Shown: one piece after another, positions 1-9,271 of the stretch
How the letters are laid out: every line of letters starts with the position of its first letter
Position numbering within the stretch: position 1 is the stretch's first letter
Made by a program: the position numbers and the translations under genes
Notes under the pieces: generated by a model
Told to the model about the DNA's origin: nothing
What the model saw: only the letters and a program-made list of their open reading frames with translations
Database searches by the model: none
Assembly: GCA_938003955.1 (NCBI GenBank)
Contig: CALKXE010000070.1
Location: 1 to 63,273, forward strand
Direction of reading: 5' to 3'
Source: an uncultured Saprospiraceae bacterium
Lineage (GTDB): Bacteria > Bacteroidota > Bacteroidia > Chitinophagales > Saprospiraceae
Length of the DNA stretch: 63,273 bases

Positions 1-3000
1 AAATTGACAGCCTTCTGCGGATTTATTCTTTTTTATTCTCAATTGGTATATTCTCAGGATTGTCCTAATACTAATATCTCATTATTGTCTCAAGAAGATG
101 TGGATAACTTTGCAGTAAACTATCCTAATTGTAAAGAGTTGAAGTATAATCTGTGCATTGGGAATTGCAGTGGGCCAACACTGCCATACGCAGAAATTAC
201 AAATTTGACAGGACTGAATCAGATTACGAAAGTCGGAGGCAGCCTTGAGTTGAAATATATAACTGGATTATCAAATTTGTATGGTTTGGAAAATCTGACT
301 AGAGTGGACCATAATATTTCGATGAAAACAAATGAAGACCTTGTTTCATTAGATGGGCTAGGTAATCTAGAGTACATAGGTTGTGATCTAACATTAGAAT
401 ACCTTCCTCTCAACACGCTTGACGGACTCTTAGGAGTTGATTCTCTATTAGGCGAGATTAAGATATTTAGTAATAATAACCTTACAAATCTTGATGGGCT
501 CTCGAATGTAAAGTACATGGGTTCTGGATTAAATATAGCCAGTAATGAGTCACTGCAAAATATTCTGGGATTATCAATAATAACGGCAATTGAAAAGAGT
601 GTTAAAGTTATAGGTAACCCTAATTTGACATCTCTAAATGGCCTGCATAATATTGAAACGATCGGTGACGAGTTAGTGATAAGTTCAAATGATGAATTAG
701 AGAGTTTAGCTGGTTTAGAGAGTCTAAAGATTGCCGTCAATAGGGTCAGTATCACTTCAAATGATAACATAGTCAGCACAATCGGAATTGGCAACTTAGA
801 GTTCACTGATAGATTGTGGATATACAACAATGCAGCTTTAGTCTCTTTAGGTGGCTTTAGCCAATTGGATACCGTTAATAGTATAAGTATTAATGTTAAT
901 CCTAGTCTTGAAACATTGGATGGATTGGATAAATTAAATCATGTCGATTTCTTGGGGGTGAATGATAATAATCTAATAAGCTTCACTGGATTTGATAATT
1001 TGAGATCAGTTGGAACATTAAGTTTATCTGAAAACAATATCACTGACTTGTCTGGATTACAATTTTTAGATTCTATCGGATACCTGAGACTGATAGAGAA
1101 TGACCAATTACAAAATCTGAATGGATTAAAAGAGCCAATTGTTATAAACACTTTACTTATAAGAGAAAATAAGATTTTGGCCAATTTAGAGGGCTTGGTA
1201 TTAGATAGCTTAAGTTATTTGGAAGTAAGTGGTAATCCCAATTTCCTTAACCTAGAAGGAGCAAGTATAAATGGAGTTAGGGTCTTGAAAATAGAAAATA
1301 ATGCAAGTTTATCAGATCTGAAAGGGATTGAAAATTTAGAGGGTGTCACAGCCATGTCCATATCCGGAAACCCAGTTCTTATGAATTTAGAATTCATAAA
1401 AATTAAAGAAGAAGGAGAGTTGATAATTACTCATAATGATGCTTTAGTAAACTTGTCAGGCTTGGACTCTATAACGAACCTTAATAGCTTTAGAATAAAA
1501 AATAATCAATCACTTGTCAGTTTTGATGGACTTGACAATTTAAGTACGTTTCGATTTTGTGAAATAGAAGGTAATCCTGTTTTGGCGGATATTTTCGGAT
1601 TGAAAAATGTAGTAGCGGAGGGGTTTATAGAATTTCATATAAAGAATAACCCCATTTTAGCGGACTGTAATATTGCATTTATTTGTGAGGCTGTTCAGCA
1701 ATTTGGACAATTTAATATCAGCGATAATGGTCCTGGTTGTAATGATTCTGATGATCTAGACTGTAGCAATTTTGTTTCTGGAAGGCTGGTCTTTGATTAT
1801 AATAAAAATGGGGAGATTGACAATGAAGATATCCTTTTGGAAGGAGTACAGGTCAGTTTAACCGATAGAGACGAGAATAAGTATTCTGGGGACGACGGTT
1901 TTTATAGATTCTATGTGAACAATGGAGATGAAGTCAATATCTCTTTTGCAGATACATCAATTTGGTCTGTTGTATCTGGAGCTGAATCCTATAGCTTCCA
2001 ATATAATTCGCAACAAACATCATGTTGCAATTATGACTTTTTATTGGACTATAAAAATAAGTCATACGATGCACTTGTCGATTTGGTGTTGCCAAACCTT
2101 CGGTGTAATAGTACGGTCGATCTTAAATTGCAGTACAGTCTTGTAGGTGGGCTTCCTGGAGAAGGAAAGGTTATTCTATATCTAGATTCGCTTTCCGAAT
2201 TTATTACCGCTCAGCCTTTCCCAACGGCTCAGGAAGGGAATAGACTGGAGTGGGATTTTTCATCTATTTTACCTTTTCAAAAACAATTAATTGATATCAC
2301 GGTCACTACTCCTGATGAAACGTACGTAGGTGAAAAGTTGGATTATAAAAGTGAGATATATGTTACAGAATTTGGTTCTGAAGCGGCGTACGTCAGTGAT
2401 ATGTCTGGGATAGTATTATGTTCGTACGACCCTAATGATAAGCAAGTACATCCTACCAGTGAGTCAAGTTATACTAGCTTTGATGATAGTACATTGGTAT
2501 TCACTATTCGGTTTCAAAACACAGGTAATGCAGAAGCTATAGATGTTACCTTGCAGGATACCTTATCTGAATATTTGAATGCTGAGTCACTAAGAGTGAT
2601 ATCTACTAGTCATAGCGCTAATTTGGAAGTTTCCCGAACCAATCCAAATTTTGTCACGTTTAGTTTTCCTTATATCTATTTGGTTGATAGTATGACAAAT
2701 CCAATTTTATCACAAGGATTTGTGCAGTATAGTGTAAATATCAAAAGTGGTCTTCCTGAAGGAACAGTAATTGAAAATAAGGCACATATTTATTTCGATA
2801 ATAATCCGAGTATTATTACCAACACTACTCGAAATGAATATTATTTTGATACCGATATGGATGGTTTTCTAAGTTTTGAAGATTGCAATGATGAGGACGC
2901 GAGTGTAAACCCTAACTCAATAGAAATTCCTTACAATGGTATGGATGAGGACTGTGATGCGTCTACGCTAGACGATGACCTAGACCAAGATGGTTATGCG

Positions 3001-3489
3001 CTTGCTGAAGATTGCAATGATGAGGACGCGAGTGTAAATCCTAACTCAATAGAAATTCCTTACAATGGTATAGATGAGGACTGTGATGCGTCTACGCTAG
3101 ACGATGACCTTGATCAAGACGGTTATGCGCTTGCTGAAGATTGTAATGATGAGGACGCGAGTGTAAATCCAATTGCAGATGAGATTCCAGATAATGATAT
3201 AGATGAAAATTGCGATGGGATAGTATCAATAACAACAAGTACCGAGGTATTAGCAAATCATAAATTATCATTATATCCTGTCCCCGCTAATGACGTTCTT
3301 TCTATAAATGATAAGTCGAACCTAATAGAACGAATAGATATGTATAGTACAGATGGTAAATTAGAGTCGCATGAAAAAATAGGCAAAACAATAAGAGTTG
3401 ATCATCTGAGCAATGGGTTATATTTCGTCATCTTTTACTCTAGAACCAATGAGATAATAGGTCAACAAAAAATTGTAATTGTTAGATGA
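1..3489 (+). CDS. Large secreted T9SS protein with leucine-rich-like and MopE-like repeats (5' end cut by window edge)
   Basis: The frame is open from base 1 and begins inside a hydrophobic segment ending in VYSQ/DC. This looks like the end of a signal peptide whose start codon lies just outside the window; the TTG at base 4 is probably not the start. Residues about 20-570 carry irregular 'L-x-GL-x-x-L' repeats of the receptor-L/leucine-rich type common in Bacteroidota surface proteins. Residues 590-680 look like an SdrD-B-type fold (GRLVFDYNKNGEIDNEDILL). A conserved CSYDPNDKQV motif near residue 808 starts a DUF11-like domain. Three acidic MopE-like repeats with DCNDEDASVNP and EDCD follow (957-1075). 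A type A T9SS sorting domain (LSLYPVPAND to the end) closes the protein. Cell-surface location and an adhesive or ligand-binding role are inferred. Confidence 0.85.
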   Translation, partial: KLTAFCGFILFYSQLVYSQDCPNTNISLLSQEDVDNFAVNYPNCKELKYNLCIGNCSGPTLPYAEITNLTGLNQITKVGGSLELKYITGLSNLYGLENLTRVDHNISMKTNEDLVSLDGLGNLEYIGCDLTLEYLPLNTLDGLLGVDSLLGEIKIFSNNNLTNLDGLSNVKYMGSGLNIASNESLQNILGLSIITAIEKSVKVIGNPNLTSLNGLHNIETIGDELVISSNDELESLAGLESLKIAVNRVSITSNDNIVSTIGIGNLEFTDRLWIYNNAALVSLGGFSQLDTVNSISINVNPSLETLDGLDKLNHVDFLGVNDNNLISFTGFDNLRSVGTLSLSENNITDLSGLQFLDSIGYLRLIENDQLQNLNGLKEPIVINTLLIRENKILANLEGLVLDSLSYLEVSGNPNFLNLEGASINGVRVLKIENNASLSDLKGIENLEGVTAMSISGNPVLMNLEFIKIKEEGELIITHNDALVNLSGLDSITNLNSFRIKNNQSLVSFDGLDNLSTFRFCEIEGNPVLADIFGLKNVVAEGFIEFHIKNNPILADCNIAFICEAVQQFGQFNISDNGPGCNDSDDLDCSNFVSGRLVFDYNKNGEIDNEDILLEGVQVSLTDRDENKYSGDDGFYRFYVNNGDEVNISFADTSIWSVVSGAESYSFQYNSQQTSCCNYDFLLDYKNKSYDALVDLVLPNLRCNSTVDLKLQYSLVGGLPGEGKVILYLDSLSEFITAQPFPTAQEGNRLEWDFSSILPFQKQLIDITVTTPDETYVGEKLDYKSEIYVTEFGSEAAYVSDMSGIVLCSYDPNDKQVHPTSESSYTSFDDSTLVFTIRFQNTGNAEAIDVTLQDTLSEYLNAESLRVISTSHSANLEVSRTNPNFVTFSFPYIYLVDSMTNPILSQGFVQYSVNIKSGLPEGTVIENKAHIYFDNNPSIITNTTRNEYYFDTDMDGFLSFEDCNDEDASVNPNSIEIPYNGMDEDCDASTLDDDLDQDGYALAEDCNDEDASVNPNSIEIPYNGIDEDCDASTLDDDLDQDGYALAEDCNDEDASVNPIADEIPDNDIDENCDGIVSITTSTEVLANHKLSLYPVPANDVLSINDKSNLIERIDMYSTDGKLESHEKIGKTIRVDHLSNGLYFVIFYSRTNEIIGQQKIVIVR
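2881..3220 (+). repeat. Tandem 129-bp repeat inside the adhesin-like gene
   Basis: Three in-frame units begin at 2881, 3010 and 3139, exactly 129 nt (43 codons) apart. The first two are almost identical in nucleotide sequence and the third diverges after about 40 nt. Each encodes a DCNDEDASVNP...IPYNG-DEDCD unit of the putative metal-binding MopE type. Near-identity at silent positions suggests recent duplication. Confidence 0.85.
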
Positions 3490-3522
3490 TAAAAGATAAG
3501 GCCCTCTTATGAAATCTATCGC

Positions 3523-3530
3523 TAACTTTG
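3523..3530 (+). promoter_or_regulatory. Possible -7 box (TAACTTTG)
   Basis: This is an exact match to the Bacteroidota -7 consensus TAnnTTTG, 78 nt before the gene at 3609. No TTTG is seen at the expected -33 position, so the call is weak. Confidence 0.3.
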
Positions 3531-3608
3531 CATGATAAGATCAGCTTCACTTTGGACAGCCGATCGATTTACTTAGAAGATGAACTTTAAACCAACAAAA
3601 TAATATAC

Positions 3609-4241
3609 ATGTCACTATTTAAAAGGATTTTCGGAAACGGAAATAAAGAATCTGATAAACAGTTAAATAAAGAAATTGAGCAAATAAAATCTGGGGAAAT
3701 ATCCAAAATTTATCCAATATTGAAACCTGGAAATTGGGTCGGAATAGAAGCGGGTGCAATAAAACAAACATTGATTGGCACTCAAGAAGAGCCACAGTTG
3801 GTTGTTGGGTTTGGCTATGATACTCCTACTAATTTTGTGTTTCTAATGCCGAAGGATTTAGAAGGAAAGGATCCAAACGAAATACTAAATGATGCATATC
3901 GTAATTTGGAAGAGGTACAATCACCAATTGATATTTCAGAAAAATTGGGAGGGAAGGTATTGACCGCTTCGGGAAATGATTTTTCGGCGGAGAAAATATT
4001 AAGCAAAACACATATGATGAAAGCGCATGAATTATTAAAGTCTGATGAGCTTTTTGTCTCTATACCTAGAAGAAGGTGTATGATGATCACCTCTAAGTCC
4101 GTTGATAAAGAGACGTTGAATATTTTTGCGGCACTTCATAAAAATGCTTGGGAAGATGATTCTTACGGAAACGCTCAAATAATGAATGCATTATTCGTTG
4201 TAATTAACGGGAAAATTGATGGATTAATATCATTGGATTAA
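3609..4241 (+). CDS. Conserved hypothetical cytoplasmic protein, possibly DUF1444-like
   Basis: This 210-residue protein has no signal peptide or membrane segment, so it is probably cytoplasmic. It starts MSLFKRIFGNGNKE, a basic amphipathic N-terminus, then a charged linker. A mixed alpha/beta domain follows from about residue 35, with a run of hydrophobic strands (FVFLMPKDL, LFVSIPRRRCMMI, IMNALFVVING). The pattern of a helix ending in 'NDAYRNL' followed by 'LFVSIPRR' recalls DUF1444-type proteins, but I cannot confirm this by eye. It stands alone between the large T9SS gene and the convergent sigma-factor operon. No function is assigned. Confidence 0.75.
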   Translation: MSLFKRIFGNGNKESDKQLNKEIEQIKSGEISKIYPILKPGNWVGIEAGAIKQTLIGTQEEPQLVVGFGYDTPTNFVFLMPKDLEGKDPNEILNDAYRNLEEVQSPIDISEKLGGKVLTASGNDFSAEKILSKTHMMKAHELLKSDELFVSIPRRRCMMITSKSVDKETLNIFAALHKNAWEDDSYGNAQIMNALFVVINGKIDGLISLD

Positions 4242-4331
4242 AAGCAAGATGTTAGCTTGGATTGTATCCTGTATTAAGCATCTTATGGTCCGTTGTATCT
4301 ACTCCTGAAGTAATATTAGAGTAACTATTTT

Positions 4332-5759
4332 CTAGTCAATAATTACTTTAAGACCAACACCTATAGAATAAGAATGATATGCTGTTTGTATTATTTCCCT
4401 ACTTAGTTTCGGGCTTCTTTGATAAGCCATTTTTGTGATAATGTAGGTTCTTTGGGATAGAGGATGTTCTGCTCCAATATTTAAGTTAAGTCCAATTCTA
4501 CTTTTTAGATCATATGTCGGATTGTCTATGACGATTTTCATCTCGCCTTCCATTATGTTAGCCTCACGACCTTCGTAGGAATTTGCAAAGGCATAGCTAA
4601 ACCCAACAGAGCTAAAAACATTGGTGTTTCCAAGTGCATAGCGATATCCCACAATCAGTGGAATATTAAAATAAGAATGATAATTGTTATGTCTCACTTT
4701 TCTGATTTTCGCATTTGTAATTGTGACGGAGCTACTATAAAATAAAGTGTCACTTGGAGTTAAAAAATAAAATGCCTTATCATATACAACATCATTAGTC
4801 TCAAGGCTCAATGTGTCGTTAAATTTGAAGGATTCAGCAATTTTATTGTACTCTAAGCCTGATTCGAATGACCAGCCTGATTGGTGTTGATATCCAAACA
4901 TGATATCCGTCGAAAGCAAAAGGCGAGTGTTTATAGTTGCGTTGTTTAGCATTAATTGCTTATAGTTTTCTTCAAGATCTTGCTCAATAACAGAACGATT
5001 GGTCAACCCAACTTTTCCAATAATACTTGAGAAAAAGAAATTTTTGCCATCGGAAACTAGCTCAGGATCGATATCTTGCTTTTTAGATATAGGGTAGGGG
5101 GGAATATCATTTTCGTAGGGAAGAGCTCCTATTACAAACAATGGAAGTTGATCAATAGAGTTGATTCTATTTTGATCTTCTTTAGTGGGAATCGTCAAAT
5201 TAGGATTGGTGGAAGGGTGTGTCGTAGGGTTAGGTTTTGTGCTGTCTGCAGATCTAACTATAGAGACGGGTTCCTTATTAATAGCTGAAGTAGCTGCGTC
5301 TGTTTTTCTAAATGTCGAACTTATGTTTGATGAATTTATGTCTTCGGGCTTTAGGTTTTGGGAAGTTGGTTTTGTAGGTTTTGCGATTTCGACACTGGAT
5401 AGAGAACGGTTTAATTTTGTTCTTTTATTTTTGTCTGAAGATCGATTGACATTCTGATTAAGTGTTCTTTTGTTTTCTGTTTTGACAGCGTTTTTTGCAG
5501 CTGAATTCTTAGTGTTTATTTTGGGATTATTGAAATCAGAAATTACTGAGCTTTCTATTTCTGCTACTTTTTCTGCAGAAGGATTAATGTTTAATATACA
5601 TACACAAGTAGAAATAAATAGCAATGGCAATAGCAAGAGCCATCGCTTATCAAATCTCGATTTAGGTTGGAATAGTCCCTTTTGGAGGCCATCCAAGAGT
5701 TCCTCCTTGTCCCAATCGACTTTATGATTTTTTAATTTATTTTTAAAATGTTCTTCCAT
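4332..5759 (-). CDS. Sigma-factor-linked membrane protein with a C-terminal outer-membrane-barrel-like domain
   Basis: The protein has 475 residues. A short charged N-terminus (MEEHFKNKLKNHKVDW...) is followed by one transmembrane segment (about 41-60, LLLLPLLFISTCVCILNI). A long Ser/Thr/Asn/Lys/Pro-rich linker runs to about residue 215. The C-terminal 250 residues show alternating hydrophobic strands and end in YSIGVGLKVIID, as in PF13568-type Bacteroidota beta-barrels. It lies 64 nt downstream of, and on the same strand as, an ECF sigma factor. That position, and a cytoplasmic tail before a single membrane span, suggest an anti-sigma-like sensor. This role is an inference, because no recognised anti-sigma motif is visible. 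Confidence 0.75.
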   Translation of the reverse strand: MEEHFKNKLKNHKVDWDKEELLDGLQKGLFQPKSRFDKRWLLLLPLLFISTCVCILNINPSAEKVAEIESSVISDFNNPKINTKNSAAKNAVKTENKRTLNQNVNRSSDKNKRTKLNRSLSSVEIAKPTKPTSQNLKPEDINSSNISSTFRKTDAATSAINKEPVSIVRSADSTKPNPTTHPSTNPNLTIPTKEDQNRINSIDQLPLFVIGALPYENDIPPYPISKKQDIDPELVSDGKNFFFSSIIGKVGLTNRSVIEQDLEENYKQLMLNNATINTRLLLSTDIMFGYQHQSGWSFESGLEYNKIAESFKFNDTLSLETNDVVYDKAFYFLTPSDTLFYSSSVTITNAKIRKVRHNNYHSYFNIPLIVGYRYALGNTNVFSSVGFSYAFANSYEGREANIMEGEMKIVIDNPTYDLKSRIGLNLNIGAEHPLSQRTYIITKMAYQRSPKLSREIIQTAYHSYSIGVGLKVIID

Positions 5760-5823
5760 CTTCTATCAAAGTTTGTAATGTGTTTGATTTTATAATCAAA
5801 CATGTCTTTTAGTTATTGTGGCA

Positions 5824-6411
5824 TTATAAGTTTGGTGAGTTTTGATAATCACTGATACTTACTTTGTTAGCCTCCATTCTTGTCTCAATCAGAGCGCGTA
5901 ATAGTTTTTTTGCTCGGGTCAATTGAGCTCTGGATGCGCTCGCTGAAATGTTGAGTATGTCACCTATTTCAGTGTGCCGATATCCTTCAATGACGTTTAG
6001 ATTGAAAATAGTGCGACATCCCTTTGGTAACTCTTTCAATAGGTTCAAAATGTCTTCCGCTTCCAATTGCTCAATAATCGAAGTTTCAGTAGATTCCTCC
6101 TCTTCAAAAGCCGCTTCACCAGAAAAGATCATTTTCTTATTCTTACGATATTCTTTAAATGAATAATTGATTAAGATACGACTCAACCAAGCACCAAGGT
6201 TTCCTTTCTCTTCATCGTATTGATCTATTTTTTTGAATAGGATAAGAAATGTCTCTTGAACTAAATCTTTTGCAGCGGATAGATCATTAGAGTAACGAAT
6301 AGCAATTGACATCAATTCATCAGCATACAACAAGTACAGCTCTTTTTGAGCTGACCATTCCTGATTTTTACATCGTTTTACTAGTTGTTTTATGTCGGAT
6401 TTTCTTGTCAA
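5824..6411 (-). CDS. RNA polymerase ECF sigma factor, sigma-70 family
   Basis: The 195-residue length and layout are standard for an extracytoplasmic-function sigma factor. Region 2 covers about residues 20-90 (AAKDLVQETFLILFKKIDQY, then GAWLSRILINYSFKEYRK). An acidic linker (EEEESTETS) follows. Region 4 covers about 130-185 and holds a helix-turn-helix (GYRHTEIGDILNISASASRAQL). It directs RNA polymerase to a small regulon, probably under control of the membrane protein encoded 64 nt downstream. The two genes very likely form one transcript. Its promoter specificity cannot be read from this window. Confidence 0.93.
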   Translation of the reverse strand: MTRKSDIKQLVKRCKNQEWSAQKELYLLYADELMSIAIRYSNDLSAAKDLVQETFLILFKKIDQYDEEKGNLGAWLSRILINYSFKEYRKNKKMIFSGEAAFEEEESTETSIIEQLEAEDILNLLKELPKGCRTIFNLNVIEGYRHTEIGDILNISASASRAQLTRAKKLLRALIETRMEANKVSISDYQNSPNL

Positions 6412-6536
6412 ATTATCTTCTTAAAAAATAGATATCACGGAACTTTTAAAATTGAAAAACAGATGCAAAAGCGACAATAAATTGCCTCTTTTGCATCTAT
6501 TACTTTGTATTTTTATGTTTTATTTTCAGGTCAGAA

Positions 6537-7889
6537 TTACTGAATACGAGCTCTGAAAGTACCTAGTATAATACCTAAAGACACTTCCTCCGAATCCAGA
6601 ACTTCTCCGCTGACAGTACCTTCTACAAATACTCCATCATTCATGGTTACAGTAGCACTTAATTGGTAGCCGCCCAGACCATTAACTTGTGACCATCCTC
6701 CTGAAGAATTTACATTTCGAATAACAGTATTTATATTACATGCATGACTTCCTACAGCAGACCCGTCCAAGAGTATTGTGAATCTGTGTTCTTCCGTCAA
6801 GGGATGCTCCGCTTGTTTGAGTACCATCTGGCCATCAGGTAAGATGTTCGCATAGGTAAAGACATCTCCTCCACCAGTTAGGCCACCACCAATCGTATAC
6901 TTGAGGAATGTATCATCAACATCGCATACTTGCTGATCTGGTACGTCAGATTGCTGTCCAGGGCTATGAGTGATCGTTAATTCTACATATTTTCGAGGAT
7001 TCTGAGTAGCGACGCTAAGTAAAATTGGATACGCCGTTGATTGACAATCTGGAATATTAAATCCTGAATTACCAGTAGCTTGATAAGTTAGATTTTCTAT
7101 CTTATAGAAAAGTTCGTAGCCATATAGTTTTGTTTCTGTATCACACTCAGTAACATTGTCTAGATAAACAAGATCGTAGTCAAATGAAAAATCAAAACTT
7201 TGATCAACTAATGCACCTATATCAGTGCTTTCAGTGAAGGGCCCCAAAGCAACGACACCATCTCCGCCACATTCCACATTATAATGTAAAAATAATTCTT
7301 CATTTGGTAAGGTTGTCATATAAAAACTAGGTAGTTCAGGATCTACCAACGAGTTCCCAATCAATTCGTTATCTGAATTGGTTATATAATACCAAGACTC
7401 TCGAGCAGTTGATGGATCTTGTAAATCTCCAGTTAAGGTAATATATGACTCCGCATTTAGAATCGCTTCTCCGTTAATATCTGGATATGTATTTCTTATC
7501 ATGTTGACGCGCCACAATGGGATTGTTTCACCTTCAACTTGAACTATTAATGGGTAGTATCCTGGTGATTCAAATTGAAAGAATGCTCCTACTGCGGGTA
7601 TAACCTGCTCAGGGAAACTAATTCCTCCAGTTCTATCCGTGTTGCCTTCCCACAAGGATTCTCCTCCAAACATTAAGTTAACGGATACATTTTGTAGTGA
7701 ATTGTTATTGATGTAATTCCATTTCTGCAGACTTTCTTCCTCTTGAACACTTACCCTCCATTTGAAATTTATAGTTTCGATTGGTTCGGAAGATGGATTA
7801 GTTGTCTCCATTTCTGTTGAGTCAGAATTTTTTTCACATGCAGTAAAAACTAAAGCAAGAAAAAAGAGAGTTAGATAGATATTTTTCAT
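6537..7889 (-). CDS. Large surface or periplasmic lipoprotein, unknown function
   Basis: I place the start at 7889 (MKNIYLTLFFLALVFTAC), because this gives a proper lipoprotein signal with lipobox FTAC and the usual CEKN after cleavage. The longer frame from 7928 puts 13 residues ahead of the signal. The mature part, about 430 residues, begins with a Ser/Thr/Glu linker. Next comes a carboxypeptidase-regulatory-like beta domain (NVSVNLMFGGESLWEGNTDRTGGISFPE). Long beta-rich segments with scattered cysteines follow, and the end is GVFVEGTVSGEVLDSEEVSLGIILGTFRARIQ-like. No catalytic motif is seen. It lies 125 nt from the sigma-factor operon on the same strand but appears to have its own promoter. 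Confidence 0.8.
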   Translation of the reverse strand: MKNIYLTLFFLALVFTACEKNSDSTEMETTNPSSEPIETINFKWRVSVQEEESLQKWNYINNNSLQNVSVNLMFGGESLWEGNTDRTGGISFPEQVIPAVGAFFQFESPGYYPLIVQVEGETIPLWRVNMIRNTYPDINGEAILNAESYITLTGDLQDPSTARESWYYITNSDNELIGNSLVDPELPSFYMTTLPNEELFLHYNVECGGDGVVALGPFTESTDIGALVDQSFDFSFDYDLVYLDNVTECDTETKLYGYELFYKIENLTYQATGNSGFNIPDCQSTAYPILLSVATQNPRKYVELTITHSPGQQSDVPDQQVCDVDDTFLKYTIGGGLTGGGDVFTYANILPDGQMVLKQAEHPLTEEHRFTILLDGSAVGSHACNINTVIRNVNSSGGWSQVNGLGGYQLSATVTMNDGVFVEGTVSGEVLDSEEVSLGIILGTFRARIQ

Positions 7890-8111
7890 TTTCAATTTGT
7901 TTTTTGCGGATGCAATTGATTGGTTCAATAGTATCCAATGTAGGAGAATTAATTTGGTTGATTTCTTACATTTAGATCAACCTTACATTAATACTATCCT
8001 TGAAGTTAGGAAAACGCTTGAAAAGGTTTGAGAATTAATTCGTGATTTAGAAATATTTTAAGGCAAAGGCGGTAAACGGAATCGGAATTATCTTCTTTTA
8101 TTGATAATTTT

Positions 8112-8303
8112 ATGTGCGATATATCAACTAAAATATTAATTTGGAATAGCTACTTATTAGAAGTTCAGCTACATGATTATCTACCGACGATTAATGATCA
8201 AATTAACTTGACAATTATGGAGTTAAACAAAAACAATTTAAGTTTTGAGGACAAATCAACTCTAAGAGAATATATTTCGAATAAAATTAAAAAAGCTAAC
8301 TAG
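8112..8303 (+). CDS. Small hypothetical protein
   Basis: This is a 63-residue ATG-initiated frame with no signal, membrane segment or known motif, and a lysine/asparagine-rich end (EYISNKIKKAN). It sits in the space before another small gene on the same strand. It could be a real small protein or a chance open frame in AT-rich DNA. Confidence 0.35.
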   Translation: MCDISTKILIWNSYLLEVQLHDYLPTINDQINLTIMELNKNNLSFEDKSTLREYISNKIKKAN

Positions 8304-8360
8304 GAACAAGCACAATGTGATTAGATTTGTCATCGCAGCGTTAACTATAAACATCTTAAA

Positions 8361-8651
8361 GTGAACATTAAAGAATATACAAATTCAATTTTATCATTTT
8401 TAGCAAGTCTAATGAGTCTATTCATAATACTTGATTATATGCTTTGGCCCAAAGTAATTAAGGCATCTGATTCACTGCCGATGCAAGGGGATCAATCCAA
8501 GATTTACATGTGTGTGTTTCTGTTATTACTAGCTATTCTTTTTCAATGGAAAAGTAAGTCAAAAGAGCAAGTAAACAAGTGGCAAAAAGTCGCATTCATT
8601 AACATTGTTTTAGTTGGAGTATTCATGTTTGATCACTATTGTTCGCTTTAA
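8361..8651 (+). CDS. Small integral membrane protein, GTG start
   Basis: This 96-residue protein has three hydrophobic stretches (about residues 9-29, 48-62 and 76-92). The first is LSFLASLMSLFIILDYMLWP and the second CVFLLLLAILFQW, followed by a basic loop KSKSKEQ. The positive-inside pattern supports a real inner-membrane protein. The frame begins with GTG and I see no ATG that would give a better start. It follows the 63-residue frame by 57 nt. No family is recognised. Confidence 0.55.
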   Translation: MNIKEYTNSILSFLASLMSLFIILDYMLWPKVIKASDSLPMQGDQSKIYMCVFLLLLAILFQWKSKSKEQVNKWQKVAFINIVLVGVFMFDHYCSL

Positions 8652-8734
8652 TAATTGATTCGCAATAGTGGATAGAGACAACAAGGTGCTACTTCATATT
8701 TTAAAGAACAATATATTAGATCTCAAATTCAATT

Positions 8735-9190
8735 ATGAATAATCAAGCAAACACAGTTACTATTGAATTAGAAATTCCAATTAAAGCTGATATTGGTTTT
8801 GTCTGGAACTGTCTTCTTGAAGATATGGGGATATGGTGGAGAAAGGATTTTTATACCAGCCCTAAGACTGAGAGCTTTATCATAGAGCCTTTTGTTGGAG
8901 GAAGGATGTATGAGGATTATGGTGGAGGAAATGGATTGCTTTGGGCAAATGTAATGGTATTGGATGCACCTCATAACCTTGAGTGGAAAGGCCATCTATC
9001 TCCAAGTTTTGGTGGTCCAGCAATCACTTTCATGAAACTTTCATTGACAGAAAGAGAAGGAGTAACGATTTTGTCAGTAAAAGATACAACTTTTGGAAAC
9101 GTAACTGAGAACTCAAAAGATCAACTCACTTCTGGTTGGGAAATGCTCTTTGAAGACACTTTTAAGAAATATGTGGAGTCTAAAAAGTAA
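8735..9190 (+). CDS. SRPBCC/AHSA1-type START-fold protein
   Basis: This 151-residue protein starts with a long beta strand (TVTIELEIPIKADIGFVWNCL). It continues with WWRKDFYTSP, the glycine-rich FVGGRMYEDYGGGNGLLWANVMVLDAPHNL segment, and a C-terminal amphipathic helix (SGWEMLFEDTFKKYVES). This is the pattern of the activator-of-Hsp90/polyketide-cyclase (AHSA1-like) branch of the SRPBCC superfamily, which forms a hydrophobic ligand-binding cavity. There is no signal peptide, so it acts in the cytoplasm. The ligand is unknown. It appears to be a single-gene unit. Confidence 0.8.
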   Translation: MNNQANTVTIELEIPIKADIGFVWNCLLEDMGIWWRKDFYTSPKTESFIIEPFVGGRMYEDYGGGNGLLWANVMVLDAPHNLEWKGHLSPSFGGPAITFMKLSLTEREGVTILSVKDTTFGNVTENSKDQLTSGWEMLFEDTFKKYVESKK

Positions 9191-9271
9191 TATTATGAAA
9201 ATATAATATCTTACTAAATTGTTCTTAATTTCGCATACTTCCTTAGGGATAAACATGAAAAGAAATAACTG

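Noticed and set aside
219-1397. Long minus-strand open frames opposite the repeat protein
   Set aside because: They are shadows of the leucine-rich-like coding repeats on the plus strand.
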